The notes below the pieces were generated by a model, which searched no databases, had not been told where the DNA came from, and saw only the letters and a list, made by a program, of their open reading frames with translations. 64,000 nucleotides of DNA from Pseudarthrobacter sp. ATCC 49987 (GTDB taxonomy: Bacteria > Actinomycetota > Actinomycetes > Actinomycetales > Micrococcaceae), in contig NZ_JAABNS010000001.1 in assembly GCF_009928425.1 (NCBI RefSeq), positions 1,426,001 to 1,490,000 of the forward strand. The letters run 5' to 3'. The position numbers and the translations under genes were made by a program. Below, in pieces: positions 8,292 through 17,098 of the stretch (the first letter of the stretch is position 1; each line of letters opens with the position of its first letter).

Positions 8292-9266
8292 ATGTCTCCA
8301 CCAAGCCTTATTGACACCCATCCAAATCTTGCCGGAACGGCCCCGGTCGCCCTGTCCTATGAACTGTTCCCGCCGCGGTCGCCCGCAGCCGCGGAATCGC
8401 TCTGGACCACCATCGGCGAACTGGAAAGCACGGATCCGGACTACGTTTCCGTGACCTACGGCGCCAGCGGCTCCAACCGGAACACCGCCGTCGAACTCAT
8501 CAACCGCCTGGTCCAGGAAACGACTCTCCGGCCGCTGGCGCACCTGACCTGTGTGGGGAACTCCCCGCAGGAGCTCGCCGAGATCATCGGCGAACTCCTC
8601 GACGTCGGCGTCCGCGGCATCCTGGCCCTGCGCGGCGACCAGCCCAAGGACGGCGGTGTCCCTCCCGAGGGATCGCTGCGCTACGCCCAGGACCTGATCG
8701 AGCTCATCCGCCGCGTCGAACAGCGCCGCTCCGCGCTGCTCTGCGCCGGCAAGGTGGCCGTGGGCGTCGCCGCGTACCCGACGCGGCACCCGGAATCCCC
8801 GAGCGAGGCGCACGACGTCGAGGTGCTCCTGGCCAAGCAGCGCTCCGGCGCCGACTTCGCCATCACCCAGGTCTTCTTCCACACCGAGCAGTATGCTGAC
8901 CTGCTGACCCGGGCACGCCGGGCCGGCGTCACCATCCCGATCATCCCCGGCGTTATGCCGCTCACCAGCATCCGCCGTCTCACCCGGCTCAGCGAGCTGA
9001 CCGGCGTCGAACCGGCCGCCGAACTCATCGAACGGCTCGCCGCCGCCGACACCGACGCCGAACGCACCCGGATCGGGGTCAGCGCCACCGTGGACCTTGC
9101 CAACGCGGCCCTCGACGCCGGTGCCCCCGGACTGCACCTCTACACCTTCAACGAACACGCCGCAGCCCTCGACGTCCTGGACAAACTCGCCCTGCCCCGC
9201 CCGCGAAGCGGCAACCGGCACAGGGGCCGCCAGCGCTGGGCCGGCCGCCGCCAGCTCGCCAGCTGA
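8292..9266 (+). CDS. metF: 5,10-methylenetetrahydrofolate reductase
   Basis: MetF reduces methylene-THF to 5-methyl-THF, the methyl donor for methionine synthesis, using FAD. The 324-residue TIM-barrel protein has the family markers SYELFPPRSPAA (catalytic Glu in the YEFFPP position), DYVSVTYGASGSNRN, AHLTCVG, GILALRGDQP and ADFAITQVFF. The ATG at 8292 is chosen because AAGGA lies 5 bases upstream; codons before it are not protein-like. It is followed after 47 bases by metE, so methyl-THF supply and use are encoded together. Confidence 0.95.
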   Translation: MSPPSLIDTHPNLAGTAPVALSYELFPPRSPAAAESLWTTIGELESTDPDYVSVTYGASGSNRNTAVELINRLVQETTLRPLAHLTCVGNSPQELAEIIGELLDVGVRGILALRGDQPKDGGVPPEGSLRYAQDLIELIRRVEQRRSALLCAGKVAVGVAAYPTRHPESPSEAHDVEVLLAKQRSGADFAITQVFFHTEQYADLLTRARRAGVTIPIIPGVMPLTSIRRLTRLSELTGVEPAAELIERLAAADTDAERTRIGVSATVDLANAALDAGAPGLHLYTFNEHAAALDVLDKLALPRPRSGNRHRGRQRWAGRRQLAS

Positions 9267-9313
9267 CCACAACCTTCCCTCCGCACCACACCACCAACTC
9301 TTAGGACTTTGCC

Positions 9314-11656
9314 ATGACTGACAAGAACACGCTCAATGCCACTCCTTTCCCGTCCGCCTCGATCCTGGGCTACCCGCGCATCGGCCGCCGCCGCGAACTC
9401 AAGAAGGCCGTCGAGGCCTACTGGGCCGGCACCATCGACGCCGCCGCCCTGGACGCCGCCGCGAAGGAAATCCAGCTCGGCACGGCCAAGCGACTCCAGG
9501 GCCTCGGCCTCACCGAAGCCGCCGCCGTTCCCGGCACCTTCTCCTTCTACGACCAGGTGCTGGACGCCGCCGCCCACCTCGGCGCCGTGCCCGCCCGCTT
9601 CGGCAACCTCCTGAACGCCGACGGCCAGCTGGACATCGACGGCTACTTCACCCTCGCCCGCGGCAACGCCGACCAGCAGCCCCTGGAAATGACCAAGTGG
9701 TTCGACACCAACTACCACTACCTCGTCCCGGAAATCGGCCCGGAAACCACCTTCTCGCTGACCTCCAACCGGATCGTCGAGGAATTCGAGTACGCCCTCG
9801 CCAACGGGGTTCAGACCCGTCCCTACCTCGTCGGCCCGGTCACGTTCCTGCTGCTGAGCAAGGCCTCAGACAATGCCCCGGCCGGCTACAGCCCGCTGTC
9901 CCGGCTCGAGGACGTCCTGCCGGTGTACACCGCACTCCTGGAGAAGCTTGCCGCCGCCGGCGCCAGCTGGGTCCAGCTCGACGAGCCCGCCCTCGTGGTG
10001 GACCAGGACACTCCGGCCGAGGAAATCCAGGCCGCCGTCGCCCGCTCCTACGAGGTGCTCTCCGCCGCCGCGAACCGCCCGCAGCTGTTCGTCTCCACCC
10101 CGTACGGTGCACTCAACGGCCAGCTCGGCACCCTTGCCGCGACCGGCATCGACGCCCTGCACCTGGACGTCTTCAAGGGTGAGGTCCCGTCCGCCGCTGC
10201 CCTCGCCGCCCTGGGCACCAAGACCCTGGTCGCCGGCGTCGTGGACGGCCACAACATCTGGCTCAACGACCTTGCCGCCTCCGCGGAGAAGATCGCCGAG
10301 CTGAAGAAGTCCGTCGCCAGCCTGGCCATCAGCACCTCCACCTCCACGCAGCACGTCCCGCACGACGTCGACGAGGAAGTCCAGCTCTCCGCGCAGCTGC
10401 GCAGCTGGCTCGCCTTCGCCGACCAGAAGGTCACCGAGGTTGTCACCCTCGCCGGCCTGCTGGGTGACCCCGAGGCCGTCCGGCCGGCCATCGACGAGGC
10501 CACCCGCATTATCGCCGACCGCGGCGCGGCCGACGGCGTCCGCCGCGCCGAGGTCCGGAACCGCACCGCCGCCCTGACCGACGCCGACTTCAGCCGTTCC
10601 GCGTACGGCGTCCGCGAAGCCGCGCAGACCGAGGCCCTGCACCTGCCGCCGCTGCCCACCACCACCATCGGCTCCTTCCCGCAGACCGGCGAAATCCGCA
10701 CCGCACGGGCCCGCGCCAATAAGGGCGAGCTCAGCACTGAGCAGTACAAGCAGCTGATGAAGGACGAGATCAAGCGCGTTGTTCAGCTGCAGGAAGAGCT
10801 CGGCTTCGACGTCCTGGTCCACGGCGAGCCCGAGCGCAACGACATGGTCCAGTACTTCGCCGAGAACCTCGAGGGCTTCGACGTCACCGTGCACGGCTGG
10901 GTCCAGTCCTACGGCTCCCGCTGTACCCGTCCCTCGATCCTGTGGGGCGACGTCACCCGCAGCGCCCCCATCACGGTGGAATGGGCCAAGTACGCGCAGT
11001 CCCTCACCAACAAGCCGATGAAGGGCATGCTCACCGGCCCGGTCACCATCCTCGCCTGGTCCTTCGTCCGCGACGACCAGCCGCTTGGCGAGACCGCCAA
11101 CCAGGTGGCCCTCGCCCTCCGGGACGAGATCGCCGACCTCGAAGCCGCGGGCATCAAGATCATCCAGGTGGACGAGCCCGCCCTGCGCGAACTCCTGCCG
11201 CTGCGCAAGGCCGACCAGGCCGCCTACCTGGACTGGTCGGTGAAGTCCTTCCGCCTCGCCACCGCCGGCGCAGGGGACGCCACCCAGGTCCACACGCACC
11301 TGTGCTACTCGGAGTTTGGCGCCATCATCGACGCGATCGACGGCCTCGACGCCGACGTCACCTCGATCGAGGCCGCCCGCTCCCGCATGGAGGTTGTCCA
11401 CGACCTCGAGTCCCACGGCTTCGGCCGCGGCGTGGGCCCGGGCGTCTACGACATCCACTCGCCGCGCGTCCCGGGCGAGCAGGAAGTCACCGAGCTCCTC
11501 AGCACCGCCGTCAAGCACGTCCCGTCCCGCCAGCTCTGGGTCAACCCGGACTGCGGCCTGAAGACCCGCGGCTACGCCGAGACCGAAGAGTCCCTGCGCA
11601 ACCTGGTCACGGCCACCAAGACGGTCCGCGCCGGCCTGCTCGAAGCGGCCAAGTAG
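9314..11656 (+). CDS. metE: Cobalamin-independent methionine synthase
   Basis: MetE moves the methyl group of 5-methyl-THF-polyglutamate to homocysteine without cobalamin. The 780-residue length is normal. The N-terminal folate-binding half starts with SILGYPRIGRRRELKKAVEAYW. The catalytic half carries the zinc ligands His662 and Cys664 in HTHLCYSEF and Cys747 in NPDCGLKTRGY. It is the second gene of the metF-metE unit and is followed by a strong terminator. Confidence 0.97.
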   Translation: MTDKNTLNATPFPSASILGYPRIGRRRELKKAVEAYWAGTIDAAALDAAAKEIQLGTAKRLQGLGLTEAAAVPGTFSFYDQVLDAAAHLGAVPARFGNLLNADGQLDIDGYFTLARGNADQQPLEMTKWFDTNYHYLVPEIGPETTFSLTSNRIVEEFEYALANGVQTRPYLVGPVTFLLLSKASDNAPAGYSPLSRLEDVLPVYTALLEKLAAAGASWVQLDEPALVVDQDTPAEEIQAAVARSYEVLSAAANRPQLFVSTPYGALNGQLGTLAATGIDALHLDVFKGEVPSAAALAALGTKTLVAGVVDGHNIWLNDLAASAEKIAELKKSVASLAISTSTSTQHVPHDVDEEVQLSAQLRSWLAFADQKVTEVVTLAGLLGDPEAVRPAIDEATRIIADRGAADGVRRAEVRNRTAALTDADFSRSAYGVREAAQTEALHLPPLPTTTIGSFPQTGEIRTARARANKGELSTEQYKQLMKDEIKRVVQLQEELGFDVLVHGEPERNDMVQYFAENLEGFDVTVHGWVQSYGSRCTRPSILWGDVTRSAPITVEWAKYAQSLTNKPMKGMLTGPVTILAWSFVRDDQPLGETANQVALALRDEIADLEAAGIKIIQVDEPALRELLPLRKADQAAYLDWSVKSFRLATAGAGDATQVHTHLCYSEFGAIIDAIDGLDADVTSIEAARSRMEVVHDLESHGFGRGVGPGVYDIHSPRVPGEQEVTELLSTAVKHVPSRQLWVNPDCGLKTRGYAETEESLRNLVTATKTVRAGLLEAAK

Positions 11657-11673
11657 CACCAGGCTTAACCAGC

Positions 11674-11711
11674 GGCGGCCGGCCACCTTTCCCAGGTGAC
11701 CGGCCGCCGTC
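11674..11711 (+). terminator. Terminator after metE
   Basis: GGCGGCCGGCCACCT pairs with AGGTGACCGGCCGCC around a five-base loop (one mismatch), ending 17-53 bases after the metE stop. The T tract is weak (GTCGTACGTTTT). Confidence 0.75.
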
Positions 11712-11794
11712 GTACGTTTTCACTCATCGACTGCTGAGCAGTGGCCCTTTAGAACCCCCAAAAGGGCCGTTACGGAGCAATCGATTGTGGCGAT

Positions 11795-12301
11795 TCAGGA
11801 TTCCCAGAGGATCTCGTCGTCCACGACGCCGTCCTCGTCCGCGGAGGCCACCAGGACCTCGTCGGTGAAGTGCGTGCCGAGCGTGAAGTCCAGAACGAAG
11901 TAGCGTTCCGGCTGGCCGGGGAAGATGCCCACATGGCCCAGCTTGAGCGCCTTGAGGAAGACCGCATCGGTGAGCTGGTTCTTGTCCTCGACGCCGAAGA
12001 CCTTCTTCAGGTGCTCGTCCTTGATCGCGGTGCAGTGGAAGTGGCGGTACTCCTGCGGGCTGGTGCCGTCCTGTCCCAGTTCGTCGGCGATCATTTCGCG
12101 GACCTGGTCCACCAGCTCCGGCAGGAAACGCAACCGGTAGTCAACTTTGTGCATCGCCGCTTCGTCGAAGTGGTCATGCGCGTTGACATTCAGGTCAAGC
12201 TCCACGGTCTCGCCCGCCAGTTCATGCTTGGCGGTGAAATTGTGGTCCCTTCCGTGGTTGAGCTCGACCTCTCCGAAGTGCTTGCTCGCTACCTTGTTCA
12301 T
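11795..12301 (-). CDS. DUF2004-like protein
   Basis: The 168-residue protein begins NKVASKHFGEVELNHGRDHNF, which resembles DUF2004 proteins, and continues as a soluble acidic protein (HDHFDEAAMHKVDYRLRFLPEL...YFVLDFTLGTHFTDEVLVASADEDGVVDDEILWES). No function is known for the family. The reading frame remains open to 12439; other start candidates are the ATG at 12340. I prefer 12301 because it fits the family N-terminus and GAAGG lies just upstream. It is divergent from the aldehyde dehydrogenase gene. Confidence 0.7.
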   Translation of the reverse strand: MNKVASKHFGEVELNHGRDHNFTAKHELAGETVELDLNVNAHDHFDEAAMHKVDYRLRFLPELVDQVREMIADELGQDGTSPQEYRHFHCTAIKDEHLKKVFGVEDKNQLTDAVFLKALKLGHVGIFPGQPERYFVLDFTLGTHFTDEVLVASADEDGVVDDEILWES

Positions 12302-12400
12302 ACCTTCAACATAGTCCTCATAACCGGCCCATTCCAGCATTCCCAAGGTTTTATCCGGTACCGGACCCGCCTTGGCGGCCGGTGCCGGTACATTTAGCGG

Positions 12401-13807
12401 ATGCAAACTGCTGCCCCCGCCGTCGCCCGCGCCCGTCAACTATTCGACAGCGGAGCCACCCGTCCGCTGGGCTGGCGGCTCGAGCAACTGCGCAGCCTGC
12501 GCCGGATGCTGGCGGAGCGCCGCACGGAATTCGCGGAAGCGCTGGGCAGCGATCTGGGCAAACACGCCACCGAATCGCTGCTGACGGAAATCGGTTTTGT
12601 CACAGCCGAAGCCGCGCACCTGGAAAGGCACCTCGAGGCGTGGCTGCGGCCCCGTCCCGTCGCCGTCCCGCTCGCCGTCCAGCCCGCCAAGGCCTGGACC
12701 GAGCTGACCCCGCTGGGGGTGGTGCTGGTGATCGGGCCCTGGAACTACCCGCTGCAGCTGCTGCTCGCCCCGCTGGCCGGCGCCCTCGCCGCCGGCAACA
12801 CCGTCGTCCTCAAACCGAGCGAACAGGCCCCCGCCACCTCCGCGGCCCTGGTGCGCTGGATTCCGGAATACCTGGCCGGCGCGGCGGAAGTGGTCGAGGG
12901 CGGCATCCCGGAAACCACCGCGCTGTTGGCGATGCGCTTCGACCACATCTTCTTCACCGGCGGGGAGGCAGCCGCCAAGGTGGTGCTGCGCGCGGCGGCG
13001 GAGAACCTGACGCCGGTGACCCTCGAGCTGGGCGGCAAATCCCCGGCCTACGTGGACTCCTCCACTGATCTGGCCAGGGCCGCCAAACGGATCGCGTGGG
13101 GCCGGTTCATGAACGCCGGGCAGACCTGCGTGGCGCCCGACTACATCCTGGCCACCGAGGACGTACTGGTTCCGCTGGAGCGCGAGCTGGTCAAGGCGAT
13201 CGGCGCGCTCTTCGGCACGGATTCCTCCCTCAGCGACTCCTACGGCAGGATCGTCAACGACCGGCACTTCGCGCGGATCGCGGGCCTCGCCGATGGCAGC
13301 ACCGTGGTCCACGGCGGCGAGCGGGACGCCGCCAGCCGCCACTTCGCCCCGACCCTGCTGCGGCCAGCACCCGGGGACACCGTCATGGGGGAGGAGATCT
13401 TCGGCCCGCTGCTCCCGCTGGTCCCCGTCGCCGGGCAGGACGAGGCCATCCGGATGATCAACGACGGCGCCAAGCCGCTGGCGCTCTACGTGTTCAGCAA
13501 CGACGCCGGCACGCGCCGGGCCTTCGCGGAACGCACGTCCTCGGGGGCGCTGTGCTTCGACGTCCCCGCGGCGCACCTGATGGTTCCGGGTCTGCCCTTC
13601 GGCGGGGTCGGCGGCAGCGGCATGGGCGCCTACCACGGGGAGCACTCACTGCGGACGTTCTCGCACGAACGGTCCACCCTGGCCAAGACCTTCCGGCCCG
13701 ACACCCTGGAACTGATCTACCCGCCCTACACCAAGACCAAACACCGGCTCATCAGCGCCCTCGCCGGGATGGGGACCGGGCTCCGCAAACGGCTCCGGGC
13801 ACGCTGA
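12401..13807 (+). CDS. Class 3-type aldehyde dehydrogenase
   Basis: The enzyme oxidises an aldehyde to the acid with NAD(P). Family motifs are IGPWNYPLQL (Asn115), FFTGG, LELGGKSP (Glu209) and the nucleophile Cys243 in NAGQTCVAPDYIL, followed by EEIFGPLLPL. At 468 residues and with no N-terminal oligomerisation extension it belongs with class 3, fatty-aldehyde or coniferyl-aldehyde type enzymes. A basic C-terminal segment (GMGTGLRKRLRAR) might touch membranes. The substrate is not evident. Confidence 0.92.
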   Translation: MQTAAPAVARARQLFDSGATRPLGWRLEQLRSLRRMLAERRTEFAEALGSDLGKHATESLLTEIGFVTAEAAHLERHLEAWLRPRPVAVPLAVQPAKAWTELTPLGVVLVIGPWNYPLQLLLAPLAGALAAGNTVVLKPSEQAPATSAALVRWIPEYLAGAAEVVEGGIPETTALLAMRFDHIFFTGGEAAAKVVLRAAAENLTPVTLELGGKSPAYVDSSTDLARAAKRIAWGRFMNAGQTCVAPDYILATEDVLVPLERELVKAIGALFGTDSSLSDSYGRIVNDRHFARIAGLADGSTVVHGGERDAASRHFAPTLLRPAPGDTVMGEEIFGPLLPLVPVAGQDEAIRMINDGAKPLALYVFSNDAGTRRAFAERTSSGALCFDVPAAHLMVPGLPFGGVGGSGMGAYHGEHSLRTFSHERSTLAKTFRPDTLELIYPPYTKTKHRLISALAGMGTGLRKRLRAR

Positions 13808-13841
13808 CCCGGCCTTGCGCTGACCAGGCCCCTGCGCTGAC

Positions 13842-14774
13842 TCAGCCCTTGCGCGGGACGGACTGCTTCAGGGCCGGGGAATTGAACGTGTCGGCGAGCA
13901 GTTCGACGAAGAGCTGGACCTGCGCGGTCTGCTTCTCATTGATCAGCAGGGCAAAGACGTTGCGGGCCAGCCGGATCTCGGGAACGTCCAGCACCACCAC
14001 CCCGGCCGGGCGGTGCAGCAGGGCGAGCTCGGGAACCAGCGCCGCGCCCAGTCCGGCCGCGGCCATCTCGAGGCTCGCGTGGAAGTCATCGCTGTACGCC
14101 ACCACCCGCGGGTGCAGGTTGCAGCTGGCAAAGAGCCGCTCGATCACGGTGGCGTCGGACGTGCCGGGGTGGTGCACAATCCACGGCATGTCGGAGAGGT
14201 GGTCCGCCGCGACCTTCGAATCCGTGCCGATGCCCCAGGCCGCCGGCAGCACCACCCGGAAGTCGTCGTCGCCGATCCACTGCCGGTTCACGGTGTGCGG
14301 CCACGCCAGGCCGGACTGACCCACCTGGTAGACGAGGGCGACGTCGAGTTCGCCGCCGGTGCGCAGGCCCTGGATGGTCTGGGCCGGCTCCGCGACCGAG
14401 ACCCGCAGGTCGATGCCGAGTTTCTTCCAGGCCGGATTCGCCAGGATCCGCGGCAGCACATACGTGGCCAGGCTGGGGAAGATGCCCAGCCGGAGTTCCT
14501 GCCGGGTGGTGTCCGCGGTGCGGGACGCCGCCGCCATCAGCGCCTCGATATCCGTGAGGACCTTGGCCGCGTGCCGGGTCATGACCAGGGCGGCTTCGGT
14601 GGGCTGGATGCTGCGGGCCGAGCGCTGGAACAGCTCAACGCCGGTGTCGCGTTCCAGGGCCGACATCTGCTGGGAAACGGCCGACGCCGTGTACCCCAGC
14701 CGGGCAGCGGCTGCCGCGAACGACCCCAGCCGGGTCACTTCGACAAGGGTCCGCAGATGGACGGGATTAATCAA
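13842..14774 (-). CDS. LysR-family transcriptional regulator
   Basis: The N-terminal winged helix is clear (VHLRTLVEVTRLGSFAAAAARLGYTASAVSQQMSALERDTGVELFQR), followed by a substrate-binding-protein-like effector domain (RLGIFPSLATYVLPRILA...). I place the start at a TTG (14774) because GAAGGG lies 6 bases upstream and the protein then begins where LysR proteins normally do; an ATG at 14834 would add 20 atypical residues. It is divergent from the FAD oxidoreductase operon at 14958, so that operon is its likely target. Confidence 0.88.
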   Translation of the reverse strand: MINPVHLRTLVEVTRLGSFAAAAARLGYTASAVSQQMSALERDTGVELFQRSARSIQPTEAALVMTRHAAKVLTDIEALMAAASRTADTTRQELRLGIFPSLATYVLPRILANPAWKKLGIDLRVSVAEPAQTIQGLRTGGELDVALVYQVGQSGLAWPHTVNRQWIGDDDFRVVLPAAWGIGTDSKVAADHLSDMPWIVHHPGTSDATVIERLFASCNLHPRVVAYSDDFHASLEMAAAGLGAALVPELALLHRPAGVVVLDVPEIRLARNVFALLINEKQTAQVQLFVELLADTFNSPALKQSVPRKG

Positions 14775-14957
14775 GGGCTGCCCTTCTGGCGTTCCGGTGA
14801 GGCGGGACCGCAATCCTGCTTCATTCTGGCACATTGGACTCAAGGAAAAAGCTGGAAAGTCGCACACATCCACCGGCCCCACGGCGACGAATTGCCCATA
14901 AGACGATTCGCCCGGACGATCCAGGCAATCGATGTACCAGCCAACAGGAGCAGATCA

Positions 14958-16370
14958 GTGTCAGATGCAGCAGGGATTCCCCAGGGCCGCCGAGTAGCCG
15001 TGATTGGCAGCGGGGTGGCGGGACTGACCGCCGCGTACGTCCTGAACCGGCAGGACACCGTCACCCTCTTCGAAGCCGATTCCCGGCTCGGCGGCCACGC
15101 CCACACCCACGACGTGCCGCAGGCCGGCGGGCCCGTGCTCGGGATCGATACCGGCTTTATCGTCCACAACGAACGGACCTACCCCACACTGCTGCGGCTC
15201 TTCGCTGAGCTGGGTATTGAAACGCAGGACTCGGAAATGAGCATGTCCGTCCGCTGCGACGGCTGCGGCCTGGAATATGCCGGCGCCCGGGCCAAGGGCC
15301 GCGGCATCCTGCCCGGCCCCGCCACCCTGCTGCGCGGTCGCTACCTGCTGATGCTGCTCGAGGTGATGCGCTTCTACCGCAAGGCCCGCGCCCTGCTCGC
15401 CGAGGGCGCCCCCGCAGGGGAGAACACAGCTGCCCCGGAGCTGACCCTCGGCGACTTCCTGGCCCGGGAGAAGTTCAGCAGCTACTTCATCTCGCACTTC
15501 ATGACCCCGATCGTGAGCGCGGTCTGGTCCTGCGACCCGACGACGGCGCTCGCCTACCCGGCACGCTACCTCTTCACCTTCCTGGGCCACCACGGACTGC
15601 TCGGAGTCTCGGGCTCGCCGCAGTGGCGCACGGTCACCGGCGGCTCGCGCACCTACGTGGATAAACTCGCGGCCACGCTGCCGGACATCCGCCTGGCCAG
15701 CCCGGTCATCGGCGTGCGGCGCCACGCGGACGGCGTGGAACTGACCACCGGGACCACCGGCGCCGGCACCGTGACCACCGAGACCTTCGACGCCGTCGTG
15801 ATTGCCACCCACCCGGCCCAGGCGCTGGGCATGCTCACCGACGCCTCGCCCGCCGAGCGGGCCGCGCTCGGCGGGATGCCGTACTCGGTCAACCACACCG
15901 TCTTCCACCGCGACGCCGCCGTGCTGCCGTCCAGTGACAACGCCAAGGCATCCTGGAACTACCGGCTGCCCTCCTGCGACGCCCGCCCGGACAAGGTCCT
16001 CGTCAGCTACGACATGACCCGGCTGCAACGGCTCGACCCCGCAGACGGCGGACGCTACATCGTCAGCCTGGGCGAGTCCGAGCTGATCGCGGACCATTCC
16101 GTGCTGGAGCGCATGGTCTACGAACACCCGCAGTACACCCCGGAGTCGCTCCGGGCGCAGGAGCAGATCCTGGCCCTCGGCGACGCCCGGCTGGCCTTCG
16201 CCGGCGCCTACCACGGCTGGGGATTCCACGAGGACGGCGCCCTCTCCGGCGTCCGGGCCGCGGAACGGCTGGGACGCACCTGGGACGACCCCGCCGTCGC
16301 CCTCAACGAGGAGTACCGTGCCGTGGCCATCGACCCGGACCTGCAGAGCGTCTCCGCGGAGGGCTCATGA
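14958..16370 (+). CDS. FAD-dependent amine-oxidase-like oxidoreductase
   Basis: The 470-residue flavoprotein has an N-terminal FAD motif (RRVAVIGSGVAGLTAAYVLNRQDTVTLFEADSRLGGHAHT), typical of amine oxidase/phytoene-desaturase-like proteins, and the conserved DTGFIVHNERTYP. It ends with the FAD-contacting LAFAGAYHGWGFHEDGALSGVRAAERL. The GTG at 14958 has AGGAG 7 bases upstream. The stop overlaps the next start (ATGA), so it is coupled to the DUF1365 and cyclopropane synthase genes. In other bacteria this trio modifies membrane fatty acids; a lipid acyl chain is the likely substrate here (inference). Confidence 0.9.
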   Translation: MSDAAGIPQGRRVAVIGSGVAGLTAAYVLNRQDTVTLFEADSRLGGHAHTHDVPQAGGPVLGIDTGFIVHNERTYPTLLRLFAELGIETQDSEMSMSVRCDGCGLEYAGARAKGRGILPGPATLLRGRYLLMLLEVMRFYRKARALLAEGAPAGENTAAPELTLGDFLAREKFSSYFISHFMTPIVSAVWSCDPTTALAYPARYLFTFLGHHGLLGVSGSPQWRTVTGGSRTYVDKLAATLPDIRLASPVIGVRRHADGVELTTGTTGAGTVTTETFDAVVIATHPAQALGMLTDASPAERAALGGMPYSVNHTVFHRDAAVLPSSDNAKASWNYRLPSCDARPDKVLVSYDMTRLQRLDPADGGRYIVSLGESELIADHSVLERMVYEHPQYTPESLRAQEQILALGDARLAFAGAYHGWGFHEDGALSGVRAAERLGRTWDDPAVALNEEYRAVAIDPDLQSVSAEGS

Positions 16371-17098
16371 GCGCCACTGCCGCCATCTACCGCACCTCCA
16401 TCGCGCACGTGCGGCGCACCCCGCTGAAGAATGCGTTCACCTACCGCAGCTACAGCTGGTACGTCGACATCGACCGGCTCCCCGTGATGCCCCGCCTCCT
16501 CCGGCCGCTCGCCGGCTTCAGCGTCGCGGACCACCTGGGCGACCCGGACGGTACCCTCCGCGGCAACGTTGAGGCATTCCTCGCCACCCGGGGGATCGAC
16601 CTCGACGGCGGCCGGATCACGATGCTGGCCAGCGCCAGGGTGTTCGGCCACGTCTTCAACCCGCTGAGCCTGTTCTGGTGCCACGACGCCGCCGGGGAGC
16701 TGCGCTGCGTCCTCGCCGAGGTGCATAACACCTATGGCGAACGGCACTGCTACCTCCTCGAGACGGACGACGCCGGCCGGGCCAGCGTCCCGAAAGCCTT
16801 CTACGTCTCACCCTTCAACGACGTCGAAGGCCAATACCGGATGAAACTCCCGGAACCCGGCGAACGGCTCGCCGTCTCGATCGTCCTCGAACGCGAGGGG
16901 CAGCAGCCCTTCATCGCCAGCGTGGACGGCGAACGCCACGACGCCACCGTGCGGAACATCCTCGCCACCGCGCTCGCGGTCCCGCTGGCACCCCTGCGCG
17001 TCTCGGCGCAGATCCGCTGGCAGGGCATCAAACTCTGGGCACGTCGGCTGCCCATCATCAAACGACCACACCACCCTTCACAGGAGGCAGTTCAGTGA
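16367..17098 (+). CDS. DUF1365 protein
   Basis: The 243-residue protein has DUF1365 hallmarks: IYRTSIAHVRRTPLKNAFTYRSYSWYVDID at the N-terminus, RITMLASARVFGHVFNPLSLFWCHD, EVHNTYGERHCYLL, and KAFYVSPFNDVEGQYRM. The biochemical role is not established. Its start overlaps the oxidoreductase stop by 4 bases and its stop overlaps the cyclopropane synthase start, so the three proteins are made together. No membrane segment is obvious. Confidence 0.93.
   Translation: MSATAAIYRTSIAHVRRTPLKNAFTYRSYSWYVDIDRLPVMPRLLRPLAGFSVADHLGDPDGTLRGNVEAFLATRGIDLDGGRITMLASARVFGHVFNPLSLFWCHDAAGELRCVLAEVHNTYGERHCYLLETDDAGRASVPKAFYVSPFNDVEGQYRMKLPEPGERLAVSIVLEREGQQPFIASVDGERHDATVRNILATALAVPLAPLRVSAQIRWQGIKLWARRLPIIKRPHHPSQEAVQ

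Noticed and set aside
9866..11686. 606-codon open frame antisense to metE
   Set aside because: Shadow of metE with repetitive Gly/Asp/Val composition and no domain.
14013..14957. Upstream extension of the FAD oxidoreductase frame
   Set aside because: It runs antisense through the LysR gene; the GTG at 14958 has a ribosome binding site and a normal N-terminus.
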